Source: Pseudomonas sp. KK4
Lineage (GTDB): Bacteria > Pseudomonadota > Gammaproteobacteria > Pseudomonadales > Pseudomonadaceae
Reading direction: 5' to 3'
Length of the DNA stretch: 64,000 nt
NCBI RefSeq assembly: GCF_001984065.1
Contig: NZ_LYVP01000003.1
Coordinates: 1-64,000, forward strand
A model generated the notes under the pieces. It searched no databases. It was not told where the DNA came from and worked only from the letters and a program-made list of their open reading frames with translations. A program made the position numbers and the translations under genes. This document shows, one piece after another, positions 18,904-28,569 of the stretch. Each line of letters starts with the position of its first letter. The stretch's first letter is position 1.

Positions 18904-20105
18904 CGCAACATCTCCAAGGCTTGATCCAGCGCCTCAAAGAACCGCTCCACATCCTCGGAATCGTTGTACAGCGCCAGCGACACCCGAATCGCCCCGGCCA
19001 GTTCAAAGCTTTTGAGCAGCGGCATGGCACAGTGATGTCCGGCGCGGACCGCGATCCCCTGTTCAGTGAGCAGGTGCGCCAGATCAGAGTTATGCACACC
19101 CTCGACGGTGAAACTGGCCAGTGCCACCTGTGGCTTGCCCAGCAGGCGGATGCCGTTGCGCGCTTCCATCCCCTTGAGCAGGTAGTCATGCAGCGCCGCT
19201 TCATGGGCGTTTACGGCGTCCTGATCGAGCGTGCTGAGATAGTCCAGGGTCGCGCCCAGGCCGATGACGCTGGACACCGGCGGAGTGCCCGCCTCGAAAC
19301 CCAGCGGCGCCGGACGAAAGCGTGCGTCGTGGTAATTGGCGTCCAGCACCATCTCGCCGCCGAACTGCCAGGGGCGCAGCTGTTGCAGGGCTTGGTTACG
19401 CCCGAACAGCACGCCCAGGCCATCGGGGCCGTAGAGCTTGTGGCTGGAAAACACATAGAAGTCGCAACCCAGCGCCTGCACGTCATGCCGGCCATGGACC
19501 ACGCCCTGTGCGCCGTCGATCACAGTCAGAGCCTGGTGCGCCTGGGCCATCGCCAGTAGTGCGGGCAGGGGTTGCCAGGCGCCGATGACGTTGGACAACT
19601 GGCTGACCGCCAACAAACGTGTGCGTGGGCCGATCAAGCGATTGGCCGCCTCGAGGTCGATCACGCCATCGGCATCCAGCGGCAGGATCAGCAGTTTCAA
19701 GTCGCGGCGCTGTGCCAGTTGCTGCCAGGGCAGCAGGTTGGCGTGGTGCTCCAGGGCGCTGATGACGATTTCATCGCCCGGCTGGAAAAGATGCTCCAGG
19801 CCATAGGCCAGGAGGTTCAGCGCGGAGGTCGCGCCGTGGGTAAAGATGATCTGCCCGCTGTCACCGGCATTGAGCCATTGCGCAGCCTTGCGTCGGCTGT
19901 CTTCGAACGCCTGGGTGGCGTGGGCGCCGGGCAGGTGCTGCGCCCGATGCACATTGGCCGCGCCGTTGGCGTAGTAGTGCGCCAGGGCGTCCAGCAGGGC
20001 TTGAGGTTTTTGCGTGGTGGCGGCGTTGTCCAGATAGGTCTGGTCTTGCCGTTGCAGCGCGGCGATGGCCGGGAAATCGGCACGCCAGGGAGAGAGAATC
20101 ATCAT
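18900..20105 (-). CDS. csdA: Cysteine desulfurase CsdA
   Basis: A 401-residue PLP enzyme that removes sulfur from L-cysteine as an enzyme persulfide. The PLP lysine is K223 in SSHKLYGPDG and the persulfide cysteine is C359 in RAGHHCAMP. TYLDNAATTQKP near the N-terminus is the family opening. The RxGxHC arrangement without a long loop insertion marks a group II (SufS/CsdA) enzyme. It forms an operon with csdE and converges on tcdA. The start could be either of two adjacent ATGs (20105 or 20102). Confidence 0.94.
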   Translation of the reverse strand: MMILSPWRADFPAIAALQRQDQTYLDNAATTQKPQALLDALAHYYANGAANVHRAQHLPGAHATQAFEDSRRKAAQWLNAGDSGQIIFTHGATSALNLLAYGLEHLFQPGDEIVISALEHHANLLPWQQLAQRRDLKLLILPLDADGVIDLEAANRLIGPRTRLLAVSQLSNVIGAWQPLPALLAMAQAHQALTVIDGAQGVVHGRHDVQALGCDFYVFSSHKLYGPDGLGVLFGRNQALQQLRPWQFGGEMVLDANYHDARFRPAPLGFEAGTPPVSSVIGLGATLDYLSTLDQDAVNAHEAALHDYLLKGMEARNGIRLLGKPQVALASFTVEGVHNSDLAHLLTEQGIAVRAGHHCAMPLLKSFELAGAIRVSLALYNDSEDVERFFEALDQALEMLR

Positions 20106-20149
20106 GCTATCGAGCCCTGTTGAACATGGGCGAGGTGTACGCCTGACCT

Positions 20150-20221
20150 TGTGGGAGCGGGCTTGCTCGCGAAGCTTTTGGCGGCCTCAAGGGCCCCTTC
20201 GCGAGCAATCCCGCTCCCACA
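20150..20221. repeat. REP doublet (GGGAGCGGGCTTGCTCGCGA type)
   Basis: Compact doublet between dapD and csdA; the spacer itself forms GCGGCCTCAAGGGCC, so the arms and core can pair throughout. Confidence 0.9.
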
Positions 20222-20248
20222 GGTGATCGGTTTCGTTGCTCTGGGCGC

Positions 20249-21283
20249 TTAGTTGTGAGCGTGCAGCGCTTCGTTCAGTTCGATCGCCGATTTGTGGGTT
20301 TTGCATTCCACGGCACCGGTTTGCGAATTGCGGCGGAACAGCAGGTCGGTCTGACCGGCCAGTTCACGGGCCTTCACCACTTTGACCAGCTTGTTGTTCT
20401 CGTCCAGCAGCGCCACTTTGGTGCCGGCGGTGACATACAGGCCCGACTCTACGGTGGTACGGTCGCCCAACGGGATACCGATACCGGCGTTGGCGCCGAT
20501 CAGGCAGCCTTCGCCAACCTTGATCACGATGTTGCCGCCGCCCGACAGGGTGCCCATGGTCGAGCAACCGCCGCCCAGGTCCGAACCCTTGCCGACGAAG
20601 ACGCCCGCGGAAACGCGGCCCTCGATCATGCCCGGGCCTTCGGTGCCGGCGTTGAAGTTGATGAAACCTTCGTGCATCACGGTGGTGCCTTCGCCCACGT
20701 AGGCACCCAGGCGCAGACGCGACGCATCAGCGATACGCACGCCGGCCGGGACCACGTAGTCGGTCATTTTCGGGAACTTGTCCACCGAGAACACTTCCAG
20801 CAGCTCGCCACGCAGGCGCGCTTCCAGTTGATGCTCGGCCAGTTCCGACAGGTCGATGGCGCCCTGGCTGGTCCAGGCCACGTTCGGCAGCAACGGGAAG
20901 ATGCCGGCCAGGTTCAGGCCGTGGGGCTTGACCAGACGGTGGGACAGCAGGTGCAGCTTGAGGTAGGCCTCAGGGGTCGACGACAGCTGGGCATCTTCGG
21001 CCAGCAGGGTGGCGACCAACGGCTTGTGGCTTTCGGCCAGGCGGGTCAGCAGGGCGGCCTGGGCCGCGTCGACGCCCTTGACGGCTTCAGCCAGTTGCGA
21101 CGCCTGGGTGGTGCTGAATGCGATGGCCTGGTTGCCTTCGCTGTAGCCCAGGATCGGCGCAATGGCAGCGACCAGCTCGGCCGACGGGTTGAGCAAAGGT
21201 TGCGCGTAGAACACTTCCAGCCATGCGCCTTGACGGTTCTGAGTGCCGACACCGAAGGCCAGGCTGAACAAAGTAGTGGACAT
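20249..21283 (-). CDS. dapD: Tetrahydrodipicolinate N-succinyltransferase DapD
   Basis: A 344-residue enzyme that transfers succinyl from succinyl-CoA to tetrahydrodipicolinate, entering the succinylase branch of lysine synthesis. The C-terminal half is a left-handed beta-helix of hexapeptide repeats (LRLGAYVGEGTTVMHEGFIN, SAGVFVGKGSDLGGGCSTMG). The N-terminus is long, as in the Pseudomonas/actinobacterial type, and differs from the about 274-residue E. coli type. The YffB-like gene ends 32 bases upstream on the same strand, so the two are probably one operon. Confidence 0.95.
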   Translation of the reverse strand: MSTTLFSLAFGVGTQNRQGAWLEVFYAQPLLNPSAELVAAIAPILGYSEGNQAIAFSTTQASQLAEAVKGVDAAQAALLTRLAESHKPLVATLLAEDAQLSSTPEAYLKLHLLSHRLVKPHGLNLAGIFPLLPNVAWTSQGAIDLSELAEHQLEARLRGELLEVFSVDKFPKMTDYVVPAGVRIADASRLRLGAYVGEGTTVMHEGFINFNAGTEGPGMIEGRVSAGVFVGKGSDLGGGCSTMGTLSGGGNIVIKVGEGCLIGANAGIGIPLGDRTTVESGLYVTAGTKVALLDENNKLVKVVKARELAGQTDLLFRRNSQTGAVECKTHKSAIELNEALHAHN

Positions 21284-21315
21284 GTTGATACCTCTAACAA
21301 ATTGAAACGGGCTGC

Positions 21316-21678
21316 TTACTTCAGAGCTGCCGCGTAGATATCTGGCTTGAAGCCAATCAGGGTTCGGTCACCGAGATCGAGCACCGGGCGCTTGATCATC
21401 GAAGGTTGTGCGAGCATCAGCTCAATGGCTTTCGACTGGTCGAGATCGGCTTTGCGTTCGTCGTCGAGCTTGCGAAAGGTCGTGCCTGCACGGTTCAACA
21501 CCACTTCCCAGCCGTGCTCGTTGCACCATTGGGTCAGGTGTTCGCGGTCGATGCCGACCGCCTTGTAATCATGAAAGTCATAGCTGACAGCGTGTTCATC
21601 GAGCCAGGTGCGCGCCTTTTTCATGGTGTCGCAGGCTTTGATGCCGAAAAGGTGCAACGTTTTGCTTGAAACGGTCAA
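21316..21678 (-). CDS. YffB/Spx-type ArsC-family thiol reductase
   Basis: A 120-residue thioredoxin-fold protein of the ArsC/Spx superfamily, opening LHLFGIKACDTMKKARTWLD with the probable active cysteine at C16. It lacks the arsenate-binding arginine set I can confirm, so arsenate reductase is not claimed. The P. aeruginosa counterpart (YffB) has been described structurally as a likely glutathione-dependent thiol reductase. The start is probably TTG at 21676-21678, behind GGGGGCG; the next ATG would cut off the first strand. It immediately precedes dapD and is likely co-transcribed. The real substrate is unknown. Confidence 0.85.
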   Translation of the reverse strand: MTVSSKTLHLFGIKACDTMKKARTWLDEHAVSYDFHDYKAVGIDREHLTQWCNEHGWEVVLNRAGTTFRKLDDERKADLDQSKAIELMLAQPSMIKRPVLDLGDRTLIGFKPDIYAAALK

Positions 21679-21779
21679 GGAATCGCCCCCTTTACAGGTG
21701 CTGGAGAAAAAAGGTTTGGGATTATGCCATGACCGGACGGTTTCGCGGCGGTCCAGGTCGATTTGCCTCGGTGATCCCA

Positions 21780-21864
21780 GTGGGAGCGGGCTTGCTCGCG
21801 AATGCGCAGTGTCAGTCACATCGATTTGTCCGTCACAGCGTATTCGCGAGCAAGCCCGCTCCCA
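21780..21864. repeat. REP doublet (GGGAGCGGGCTTGCTCGCGA type)
   Basis: Inverted arms at 21780-21803 and about 21843-21864 between two divergent genes, the YffB-like gene and the antiporter. This is one of few doublets here not next to a gene end, so promoters must lie outside its arms. Confidence 0.88.
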
Positions 21865-21958
21865 AAGGACTGCTTGCGACATAGGTGCAAGGGGCACCTG
21901 CAGTCTAAGCGTCTAATATGGCACTTCAATGCTGTCGATCGTCCGGGAACCACGCTTT

Positions 21959-23587
21959 ATGCAAACCGCCTATACCGTCCTGATCATGCTCATGCTTGTC
22001 GGGCTATCGCGCCTGATCGGGCGGGTGATCCCGTTGCCGTTGCCTCTGGTGCAGATTGGCGCAGGCGCTTTGCTTGCCTGGCCGACATTGGGGTTGCATG
22101 TGGCGCTGGACCCGGAATTGTTTCTGTTTCTGTTCCTGCCGCCTTTATTGTTTTCCGATGGCTGGCGCATGCCCAAGCGTGAGTTCTGGCGACTGCGCGG
22201 GCCTATCCTGACCCTGGCGGTGGGCCTGGTGCTGTTCACCGTGGTCGGCGCCGGGTATTTCATTCATTGGTTGTTGCCGAGCATCCCACTGCCGGTGGCC
22301 TTTGCCCTGGCGGCAGTGTTGTCGCCCACCGACGCCGTGGCGGTGTCGGCGATCTCGCAGAACCGGTTGCCCACGCCGTTGATGCACATGTTGCAGGGTG
22401 AGGCACTGATGAATGACGCCTCGGGCCTGGTGACCTTCAAGTTCGCTCTGGTAGCGGCGATCACCGGGGCGTTCTCGCTGGCCGGCGCCAGCGTGACCTT
22501 CGTGCTGGTGGCGGTCGGCGGCCTGGCGATCGGCGTGGCCTTGAGTTGGCTGGTGGGGCGCTTGCGGTCGTGGATGATCGCCCGGGGCTGGGGCGACCCG
22601 GCCACCCACGTTGTGTTCATGCTGTTGCTGCCTTTTGCCGCTTACGTGCTGGCCGAGCGCGTTGGCGCGTCCGGGATTCTGTCGGCGGTGGCGGCGGGGA
22701 TGATGCAGAGCTGGCTCGATCTGCTGCCGCGCCAGACCAACACCCGACTGCTCAACCGCAGCGTCTGGTCGTTGCTGGAGTTCGCCTTCAACGGCCTGAT
22801 CTTCCTGCTACTGGGTTTGCAGTTGCCGGACATCATCAAAGCGGTGGCCAGCCACGAGGATTCGCTGTGGCCAACCCTGCTTTATCGCGGCCTCGATGTG
22901 CTGGCCATTTTCCTGGTGCTGCTGGTGTTGCGGTTTGTCTGGGTAAAAAGCATCTGGCATCTGTCGATTTTCGTGCGGCGCTGGCGCGGCAAGGATGAGA
23001 TTACCCGGGTGCCGAGCGCGCGTTCCTGTGCGCTGTTGACTGTCGGTGGGGTGCGAGGGGCGGTGACCCTGGCGGGCGTGCTGTCGGTGCCGATGCTGAT
23101 GGGCACCGAGGCATTCCCCGAACGCGACCTGCTGATTTTCATCGCCGCGGGGGTGATCCTGCTGTCGTTGGTTGCCGCCTGCATTGCCTTGCCTCTGTTG
23201 CTTCGCGGCATCGAGCAAGGGCCGGACGAAAAGCGTCGCCAGGAGGTACGTGACGCCTGGCGCAAGACTGCCGAGGCGGCCATTCATGCGCTGGAAATCG
23301 AAGAGGTCAATCCGCAGGACGCTGCCGAGTCGGCGCTGTCGGCGGAATTGAAGGCGCGGATCATGTCCGAGTATCGGCACCAGTTGGAGGTGTTCAACGA
23401 CTCCGCCGAAGCTCAGGCGCTGGCGTTTCAGATGGATTTGCTGGAGCGGCGATTGCGCTTGAAGGCGCTGCGGGCGCAGCGCCTGGAGCTGTACAGCCTC
23501 AGTCGCCATCATCAGATTGGCGATGATGTGTTGCGGGAGGTGTTGGCGGAGCTGGATTTGAGCGAGGCCAAGCTCGGTCAGGTATAG
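21959..23587 (+). CDS. CPA1-family Na+/H+ antiporter
   Basis: A 542-residue inner-membrane cation/proton exchanger. The N-terminal two-thirds carries about 11-12 hydrophobic segments, including the conserved SPTDAVAVSAISQNRLP and EALMNDASGLVTFK, the transport-site motif of the NhaP/NHE family. A charged cytosolic tail of about 120 residues follows. ATG 21959 (MQTAYTVLIMLML) is preferred because GGGAA lies 10 bases upstream; the in-frame ATG at 21929 would add a polar decapeptide before the first helix. The stop codon overlaps the first bases of a REP doublet. Confidence 0.88.
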   Translation: MQTAYTVLIMLMLVGLSRLIGRVIPLPLPLVQIGAGALLAWPTLGLHVALDPELFLFLFLPPLLFSDGWRMPKREFWRLRGPILTLAVGLVLFTVVGAGYFIHWLLPSIPLPVAFALAAVLSPTDAVAVSAISQNRLPTPLMHMLQGEALMNDASGLVTFKFALVAAITGAFSLAGASVTFVLVAVGGLAIGVALSWLVGRLRSWMIARGWGDPATHVVFMLLLPFAAYVLAERVGASGILSAVAAGMMQSWLDLLPRQTNTRLLNRSVWSLLEFAFNGLIFLLLGLQLPDIIKAVASHEDSLWPTLLYRGLDVLAIFLVLLVLRFVWVKSIWHLSIFVRRWRGKDEITRVPSARSCALLTVGGVRGAVTLAGVLSVPMLMGTEAFPERDLLIFIAAGVILLSLVAACIALPLLLRGIEQGPDEKRRQEVRDAWRKTAEAAIHALEIEEVNPQDAAESALSAELKARIMSEYRHQLEVFNDSAEAQALAFQMDLLERRLRLKALRAQRLELYSLSRHHQIGDDVLREVLAELDLSEAKLGQV

Positions 23588-23681
23588 GAGCGAGCTTGCT
23601 TGCGATGGTCGACAACGATGACGCGGGCCGCCTGACGCCCCGCGGTGTTCTGTCGTTCATCGCGAGCAAGCTCGCTCCTAC
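23584..23681. repeat. REP doublet (GTAGGAGCGAGCTTGCTCGCGA type)
   Basis: Intact example of the second sequence class, between the convergent antiporter and dapC; its first bases supply the TAG stop of the antiporter (23585-23587). The spacer holds GCGGGCCGCCTGACGCCCCG. Confidence 0.9.
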
Positions 23682-23693
23682 CGAGGTCGCATT

Positions 23694-24893
23694 TTACTGG
23701 CGGCGCTGGATGAAATCGCGAATCCGCTCGGCCGCTTCGACACACTCGGCCAGCGGCGCAACCAGTGCCATGCGCACACGTCCGGCCCCCGGATTGACGC
23801 CGTCCACGTCCCGCGACAGGTAGGAGCCCGGCACCACGGTCACGTGCTCCTGCTCGAACAGGTCACGGCAGAAATCCGCGTCGTCACCGGCCACATTCGG
23901 CCACAGGTAGAAGCTGCCGTCCGGACGCTGCACGTCCAGTACCGGGCTGAGGATTTCCAGCACCGCGTCAAACTTCTCGCGATACAACGCCCGGTTGGCG
24001 CGTACGTGCACTTCGTCGTTCCATGCGGCGACGCTGGCCAGTTGTGTCTGAACCGGCATCGCGCAGCCGTGGTAGGTGCGATAGAGCAAAAAGCCCTTGA
24101 GGATTTCCGCGTCGCCGGCGACAAAACCGGAGCGCAGGCCCGGCAGGTTGGAGCGCTTGGACAGGCTGTGGAACACCACGCAACGCTTGAAATCCTTGCG
24201 GCCCAGTTCGGCGCACGCGCTGAGCAGGCCCGGTGGCGGGGTTTGTTCGTCGAAATACAGCTCGCTGTAGCACTCGTCCGCGGCAATCACGAAGTCGTAT
24301 TCGTCGGCCAGGGCGATCAGCTTTTTCAGGGTTTCGACCGGAATCAGCGCACCGGTGGGGTTGCCCGGCGAGCACAGGAACAGGATCTGGCAGCGTTTCC
24401 AGATGTCCGGGGAAACGGCATCGAAATCAGGGTTGAAGCCGTTTTCATCGAGGCACGGCAAGTAGTGCGGCTTGGCCCCGGCGAGGAACGCTGCGCCTTC
24501 GTAGATCTGATAGAACGGGTTCGGGCTGACCACCAATGCGTCATCGCCACGGTTGACCACGGTCTGGGTGAAGGCGAACAGCGCTTCACGGGTGCCGTTG
24601 ACCGGCAGCACGTTGCGCGCCGGGTCGATCCAGCCGCTCGGCACGTTGAAACGACGCTCGCACCAGGCTGCGATGGCTTCGCGCAGTTCCGGGATACCGA
24701 GGGTGGTGGGGTACACCGCCATTTTTTCCAGATTGCTGGCCAGGGCTTCGCCGACGAAGCTGGGCGAACGGTGTTTCGGCTCGCCAATGGACAACGCGAT
24801 AGGCCGCTTGTCCGGGTTGGGCGTGACACTGCCGAGCAGGGCGCGGAGTTTCTCGAACGGGTAGGGCTGCAGCTGGGATAAAGCGTTGTTCAT
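23694..24893 (-). CDS. dapC: Succinyldiaminopimelate transaminase DapC
   Basis: A 399-residue fold-type I PLP aminotransferase that makes N-succinyl-diaminopimelate with glutamate as donor. The PLP lysine is K246 in HSLSKRSNLPGLRSGF; the preceding SPGNPTG and AADECYSELYFD are class I/II aminotransferase landmarks. The class is shared by many aminotransferases; the DapC call rests on its opening MNNALSQLQPYPFEKLRALL and on this position beside glnD, as in P. aeruginosa. It is flanked by REP doublets on both sides, so it is a single-gene unit. Confidence 0.92.
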   Translation of the reverse strand: MNNALSQLQPYPFEKLRALLGSVTPNPDKRPIALSIGEPKHRSPSFVGEALASNLEKMAVYPTTLGIPELREAIAAWCERRFNVPSGWIDPARNVLPVNGTREALFAFTQTVVNRGDDALVVSPNPFYQIYEGAAFLAGAKPHYLPCLDENGFNPDFDAVSPDIWKRCQILFLCSPGNPTGALIPVETLKKLIALADEYDFVIAADECYSELYFDEQTPPPGLLSACAELGRKDFKRCVVFHSLSKRSNLPGLRSGFVAGDAEILKGFLLYRTYHGCAMPVQTQLASVAAWNDEVHVRANRALYREKFDAVLEILSPVLDVQRPDGSFYLWPNVAGDDADFCRDLFEQEHVTVVPGSYLSRDVDGVNPGAGRVRMALVAPLAECVEAAERIRDFIQRRQ

Positions 24894-24918
24894 CGGTAGA
24901 TCTCGTTCTGTGTCCTCT

Positions 24919-25017
24919 GTAGGAGCGAGTTTGCTCGCGATGGTGGATCAAGCGAGGGGGGCCATCTGATGCCCCGCGTTATCGTTGACGACCATCGCGA
25001 GCGAGCTCGCCCCTACA
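24919..25017. repeat. REP doublet (GTAGGAGCGAGCTTGCTCGCGA type)
   Basis: Second-class doublet between glnD and dapC. It is the last REP before a stretch of more than 23 kb without any. Confidence 0.9.
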
Positions 25018-25039
25018 GTGGGGGAGGGCTATGGTGGGT

Positions 25040-27742
25040 TCAGATGCTGATGCGCGACAGTTTGATATCCGGTTCCTGGTTGACGCTCAGTTGCTCGACG
25101 ATCGCATCCTGCAGGCGACTGCACAGCAGCGGGTCGGAGAGCGGCTGATTGTGAGCGTCGGTGATGAAGAACACGTCTTCGACGCGCTCGCCCAGGGTGG
25201 CGATCTTGGCGTTCTGCAGCGACAGGTCGAACTCCAGGAAGATCGTGCCGATCCGCGCCAGCAGGCCAGGGCGGTCGGGGGCCGTCAGTTCCAACACCGT
25301 CACCGGACGTTGCGCGTCGTTGTGAATCGTTACCTGGGGGGCGAAGGCGAAATGCTTGAGCTGGCGCGGCACCCGACGCTGGATGATGGTCGGGTAATCG
25401 TCGGGATTGCGCAGGGCTTCGGTCAGGCCGTCACGGATCTGTTTGACCCGCGCCGGGTTGTCGCCGATCGAGTCGCCGTCGGTGTCGAGCACGATGTAGG
25501 TGTCGAGGGTGAACTGGCTGCTGGAGGTGATGACCCGGGCGTCGTGAATGTTCAGGTTCAACTGGTCCATCGCCGCCACGGTCACGGCGAAGAAATCGTG
25601 CTGGTCCGGCGCATAGATGAAGATCTGCGTGCCGCCCTCGAACTCGCGCTGGGTGGTTTCCTTGATCAGCACCAACGGCCCGCCGTCGGCCGGTTGCTGG
25701 AGGATCGCGTCGGTGTGCCAGGCGACATCGCCGGCGGTGTGACGCAGGAAGTAGTCATCACCCAACTGTGCCCACAGCTGTTCGACATCGTCCGGGTCGG
25801 TGCCGCCGCGTACCAGGATGTCCAGGGCGGCGCTCTGGGTCTGGCGGATCTGCTCTTCGCGGTCCACCGGGTTTTCCAGGCCACGCCGTAGCGCACGCTT
25901 GGTCTCGGTGTACAGCTGACGCAGCAGGCTGGCGCGCCAGGAGTTCCACAGCGTCGGGTTGGTGGCGTTGATATCGGCCACGGTCAACACGTACAGGTAA
26001 TCAAGGTGGGTTTCGTCGCCGACGATCTGCGCGAAATCATGGATCACCTGCGGGTCAGACAAGTCCTTGCGCTGGGCGGTGGTCGACATCACCAGGTGGT
26101 TCTGCACCAGCCACACGATCAGGCGGCTGTCCCACACCGGCAACTGGTGGCGCTGGCAAAACGCCGCGGCATCCACGGCGCCGATCTCCGAGTGATCGCC
26201 ATGCCGGCCTTTGCCGATGTCATGGTACAGACCGGCCAGGTAGATCAGTTCAGGCTTGGGCAGCTTGCCCATGAGCTTGCTGGCCAGCGGGAATTTTTCC
26301 GACACTTGCGTGTACTGGAGCTTACGCAGGTGCTTGATCAGGTTCAGGGTGTGGGCGTCGACCGTATAAATGTGGAACAGGTCGTGTTGCATCTGCCCGA
26401 CGATGAAGCCGAACTCAGGCAGATAACGGCCGAGGATGCCGTAGCGGTTCATCCGCCGCAGGTTGCGGTGGATGCCGATCTTGCACTTGAACAGCTCGAT
26501 GAACAGGCTGGTGTTGCGGATGTCGTTGCGGAAATCGTCGTCGATCAGGTGACGGTTTTCCCGCAACAGACGAATGGTGTCGGCACGCACACCCTTGATT
26601 TCCGGCTGCTGCGCCATCAGCACGAAGATTTCCAGCATGGCGAACGGGGTGCGGCGGAACACGTTGTCGTTACGCGCCTCGATGTAGCCGTCGTGCAGCT
26701 GGAACCGCGAGTTGATCGGCTGCGGCGGCGCTTCGTCTTCCGGGGCGAGGATCACTTCCTCGAAGTGCTGGATGATCAGGTCGCTGAGCTGGGCGATGCT
26801 CATGACCACCCGGTAATACTGCTGCATGAAGTTTTCGACGGCTTGCTTGGCGTCGTCGCCTTCGAATCCCAGCAGTTTGGCGATGGTGCGCTGGTGGTCG
26901 AACAGCAGGCGGTCTTCGGAGCGCCCGGCCAGCATGTGCAAGGCGTAACGCACCTTCCATAGGAACTCCTGGGACGAAGCCAGCAGGGCGTTTTCGCTCT
27001 CCACCAGAAAACCTTCGCCGGCCAGGGCTCGCAGGTTCAGGGTGCCGTACTCGCGACGGGCCACCCACAGAATCGTCTGGATATCCCGCAGGCCGCCCGG
27101 CGAGCCTTTGACGTTGGGTTCCAGGTTGTATTCGGTGTCGTTGTACTTGTGGTGGCGTGCCTTCTGCTCGGCACGCTTGGCCAGGAAGAAGTCCTTGCTC
27201 GGCCACATGTGCGCTGTGCTGGTGACATCCAGCATGCGTTGGCGCAGGTGCTCCGGGCCGGCGATGGTGCGGCTTTCCATCAGGTTGGTGATCACCGTCA
27301 GGTCGGCGCGGGCCTCGATGGCGCACTCGTCGACCGAGCGAACGCTCTGGCCGACCTCCAGGCCGATGTCCCACAGCAGCGTCAGAAAACGCTCGATGGA
27401 ATCGCGGAAAACTTCGTGGTCGGCGCTGTCCAGCAGAATCAGCAGATCGATGTCGGAGTAGGGGTGCAACTCGCCCCGGCCGTAGCCGCCAACGGCCACC
27501 AGGGCGATGTCAGCGTCTTCGCTCCAGTTGAACTGGTCCCAGGCCTTTTGCAGGATGTTGTCGACGAACCAGGCACGGTCCTCGATCAGCCGGCGTATGT
27601 CCCGGCCATTGCGAAAGCGCGTGTCGAGCACTTCGCGGGCCTGGCGGATGGCCTTCTTGAAGGCCGCGATCGGGCTTGCCTTCAGGGCCAGTTCAGCCTG
27701 GAACTGGCCGCGGTCGAAGAGTTCGGGATCCACCTGCGGCAT
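25040..27742 (-). CDS. glnD: Bifunctional [protein-PII] uridylyltransferase/uridylyl-removing enzyme GlnD
   Basis: A 900-residue nitrogen-status sensor that uridylylates or de-uridylylates PII in response to glutamine. The N-terminal nucleotidyltransferase motif is [16 protein letters not shown] (85-100) with metal ligands D97 and D99. An HD hydrolase domain in the middle contains [15 protein letters not shown]. Two ACT domains lie at about 710-790 and 820-895. All catalytic elements appear intact and the length matches. It follows map on the same strand by 44 bases, so they may share a transcript. Confidence 0.97.
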   Translation of the reverse strand: MPQVDPELFDRGQFQAELALKASPIAAFKKAIRQAREVLDTRFRNGRDIRRLIEDRAWFVDNILQKAWDQFNWSEDADIALVAVGGYGRGELHPYSDIDLLILLDSADHEVFRDSIERFLTLLWDIGLEVGQSVRSVDECAIEARADLTVITNLMESRTIAGPEHLRQRMLDVTSTAHMWPSKDFFLAKRAEQKARHHKYNDTEYNLEPNVKGSPGGLRDIQTILWVARREYGTLNLRALAGEGFLVESENALLASSQEFLWKVRYALHMLAGRSEDRLLFDHQRTIAKLLGFEGDDAKQAVENFMQQYYRVVMSIAQLSDLIIQHFEEVILAPEDEAPPQPINSRFQLHDGYIEARNDNVFRRTPFAMLEIFVLMAQQPEIKGVRADTIRLLRENRHLIDDDFRNDIRNTSLFIELFKCKIGIHRNLRRMNRYGILGRYLPEFGFIVGQMQHDLFHIYTVDAHTLNLIKHLRKLQYTQVSEKFPLASKLMGKLPKPELIYLAGLYHDIGKGRHGDHSEIGAVDAAAFCQRHQLPVWDSRLIVWLVQNHLVMSTTAQRKDLSDPQVIHDFAQIVGDETHLDYLYVLTVADINATNPTLWNSWRASLLRQLYTETKRALRRGLENPVDREEQIRQTQSAALDILVRGGTDPDDVEQLWAQLGDDYFLRHTAGDVAWHTDAILQQPADGGPLVLIKETTQREFEGGTQIFIYAPDQHDFFAVTVAAMDQLNLNIHDARVITSSSQFTLDTYIVLDTDGDSIGDNPARVKQIRDGLTEALRNPDDYPTIIQRRVPRQLKHFAFAPQVTIHNDAQRPVTVLELTAPDRPGLLARIGTIFLEFDLSLQNAKIATLGERVEDVFFITDAHNQPLSDPLLCSRLQDAIVEQLSVNQEPDIKLSRISI

Positions 27743-27786
27743 CGATTGGCTTTCCTATCTATAAAGCTGGGAACTGTGCGGTGTGA

Positions 27787-28569
27787 TCAGGCCGAAACGC
27801 GGGCGATGGTGTCGTCGCTGCGCAGGGTGAAGATCTCGTAGCCGGTTTCGGTCACCAGCAGGGTGTGTTCCCACTGCGCCGACAGCTTGCGGTCCTTGGT
27901 GATCGCGGTCCAGCCATCGCCCAGCACCTTGGTGTCGGCGCGGCCCTGGTTGATCATCGGTTCGATGGTGAAGGTCATGCCGGCCTTCAGTTCCATGCCG
28001 GTACCGGCGCGGCCGTAGTGCAGGATCTGCGGTTCTTCGTGGAACACCTTGCCGATGCCATGGCCACAGAACTCGCGAACCACCGAGAAACCGTTCTTTT
28101 CAGCGTGCTTCTGGATGATTTCGCCGATGTCGCCCAGGCGGCAGCCGGGTTTGACGATTTCGATCGCCTTGTACATGCATTCCTGGGTCACTTGCGACAG
28201 GCGCTCGGCCCAGACCGGCACGGTGCCGACGTGGAACATGCGGCTGGTGTCGCCATGGTAGCCGTCCTTGATGACCGTGACGTCGATGTTCAGGGTGTCG
28301 CCATCCTTGAGCGGCTTGTCGTTCGGGATGCCGTGGCAGACGACATGGTTGATCGACGTGCAGATCGACTTCGGATAGCCCTTGTAGTTAAGCGGGGCAG
28401 GGATGGCTTTCTGCTCGTTGACGATGTAGTCGTGGCAGATCTGGTTCAACTGATCGGTGGTCACGCCCGGCTTGACATGTTCTGCAATCATTTCCAGCAC
28501 ATCGGCGGCCAGTTTGCCGGCGATGCGCATTTTTGCGATGTCCTCGGGGGTTTTGAGGGTGACGGTCAT
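27787..28569 (-). CDS. map: Methionine aminopeptidase, type I
   Basis: A 260-residue metalloprotease that removes the initiator methionine from nascent proteins. The pita-bread residues are visible: H79 (VVCHG), metal ligands D96 and D107 (NIDVTV, HGDTS), H170 (FCGHGIG), E203 (TIEPM) and E234 (WEHT). There is no N-terminal zinc extension, so it is the short bacterial type Ia. It is transcribed away from rpsB, the common arrangement in gamma-proteobacteria. Confidence 0.97.
   Translation of the reverse strand: MTVTLKTPEDIAKMRIAGKLAADVLEMIAEHVKPGVTTDQLNQICHDYIVNEQKAIPAPLNYKGYPKSICTSINHVVCHGIPNDKPLKDGDTLNIDVTVIKDGYHGDTSRMFHVGTVPVWAERLSQVTQECMYKAIEIVKPGCRLGDIGEIIQKHAEKNGFSVVREFCGHGIGKVFHEEPQILHYGRAGTGMELKAGMTFTIEPMINQGRADTKVLGDGWTAITKDRKLSAQWEHTLLVTETGYEIFTLRSDDTIARVSA

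Noticed and set aside
21316..21678. Arsenate reductase for arsenic resistance
   Set aside because: No arsB, arsR or arsH nearby; the sequence and dapD context fit the YffB-like group instead.
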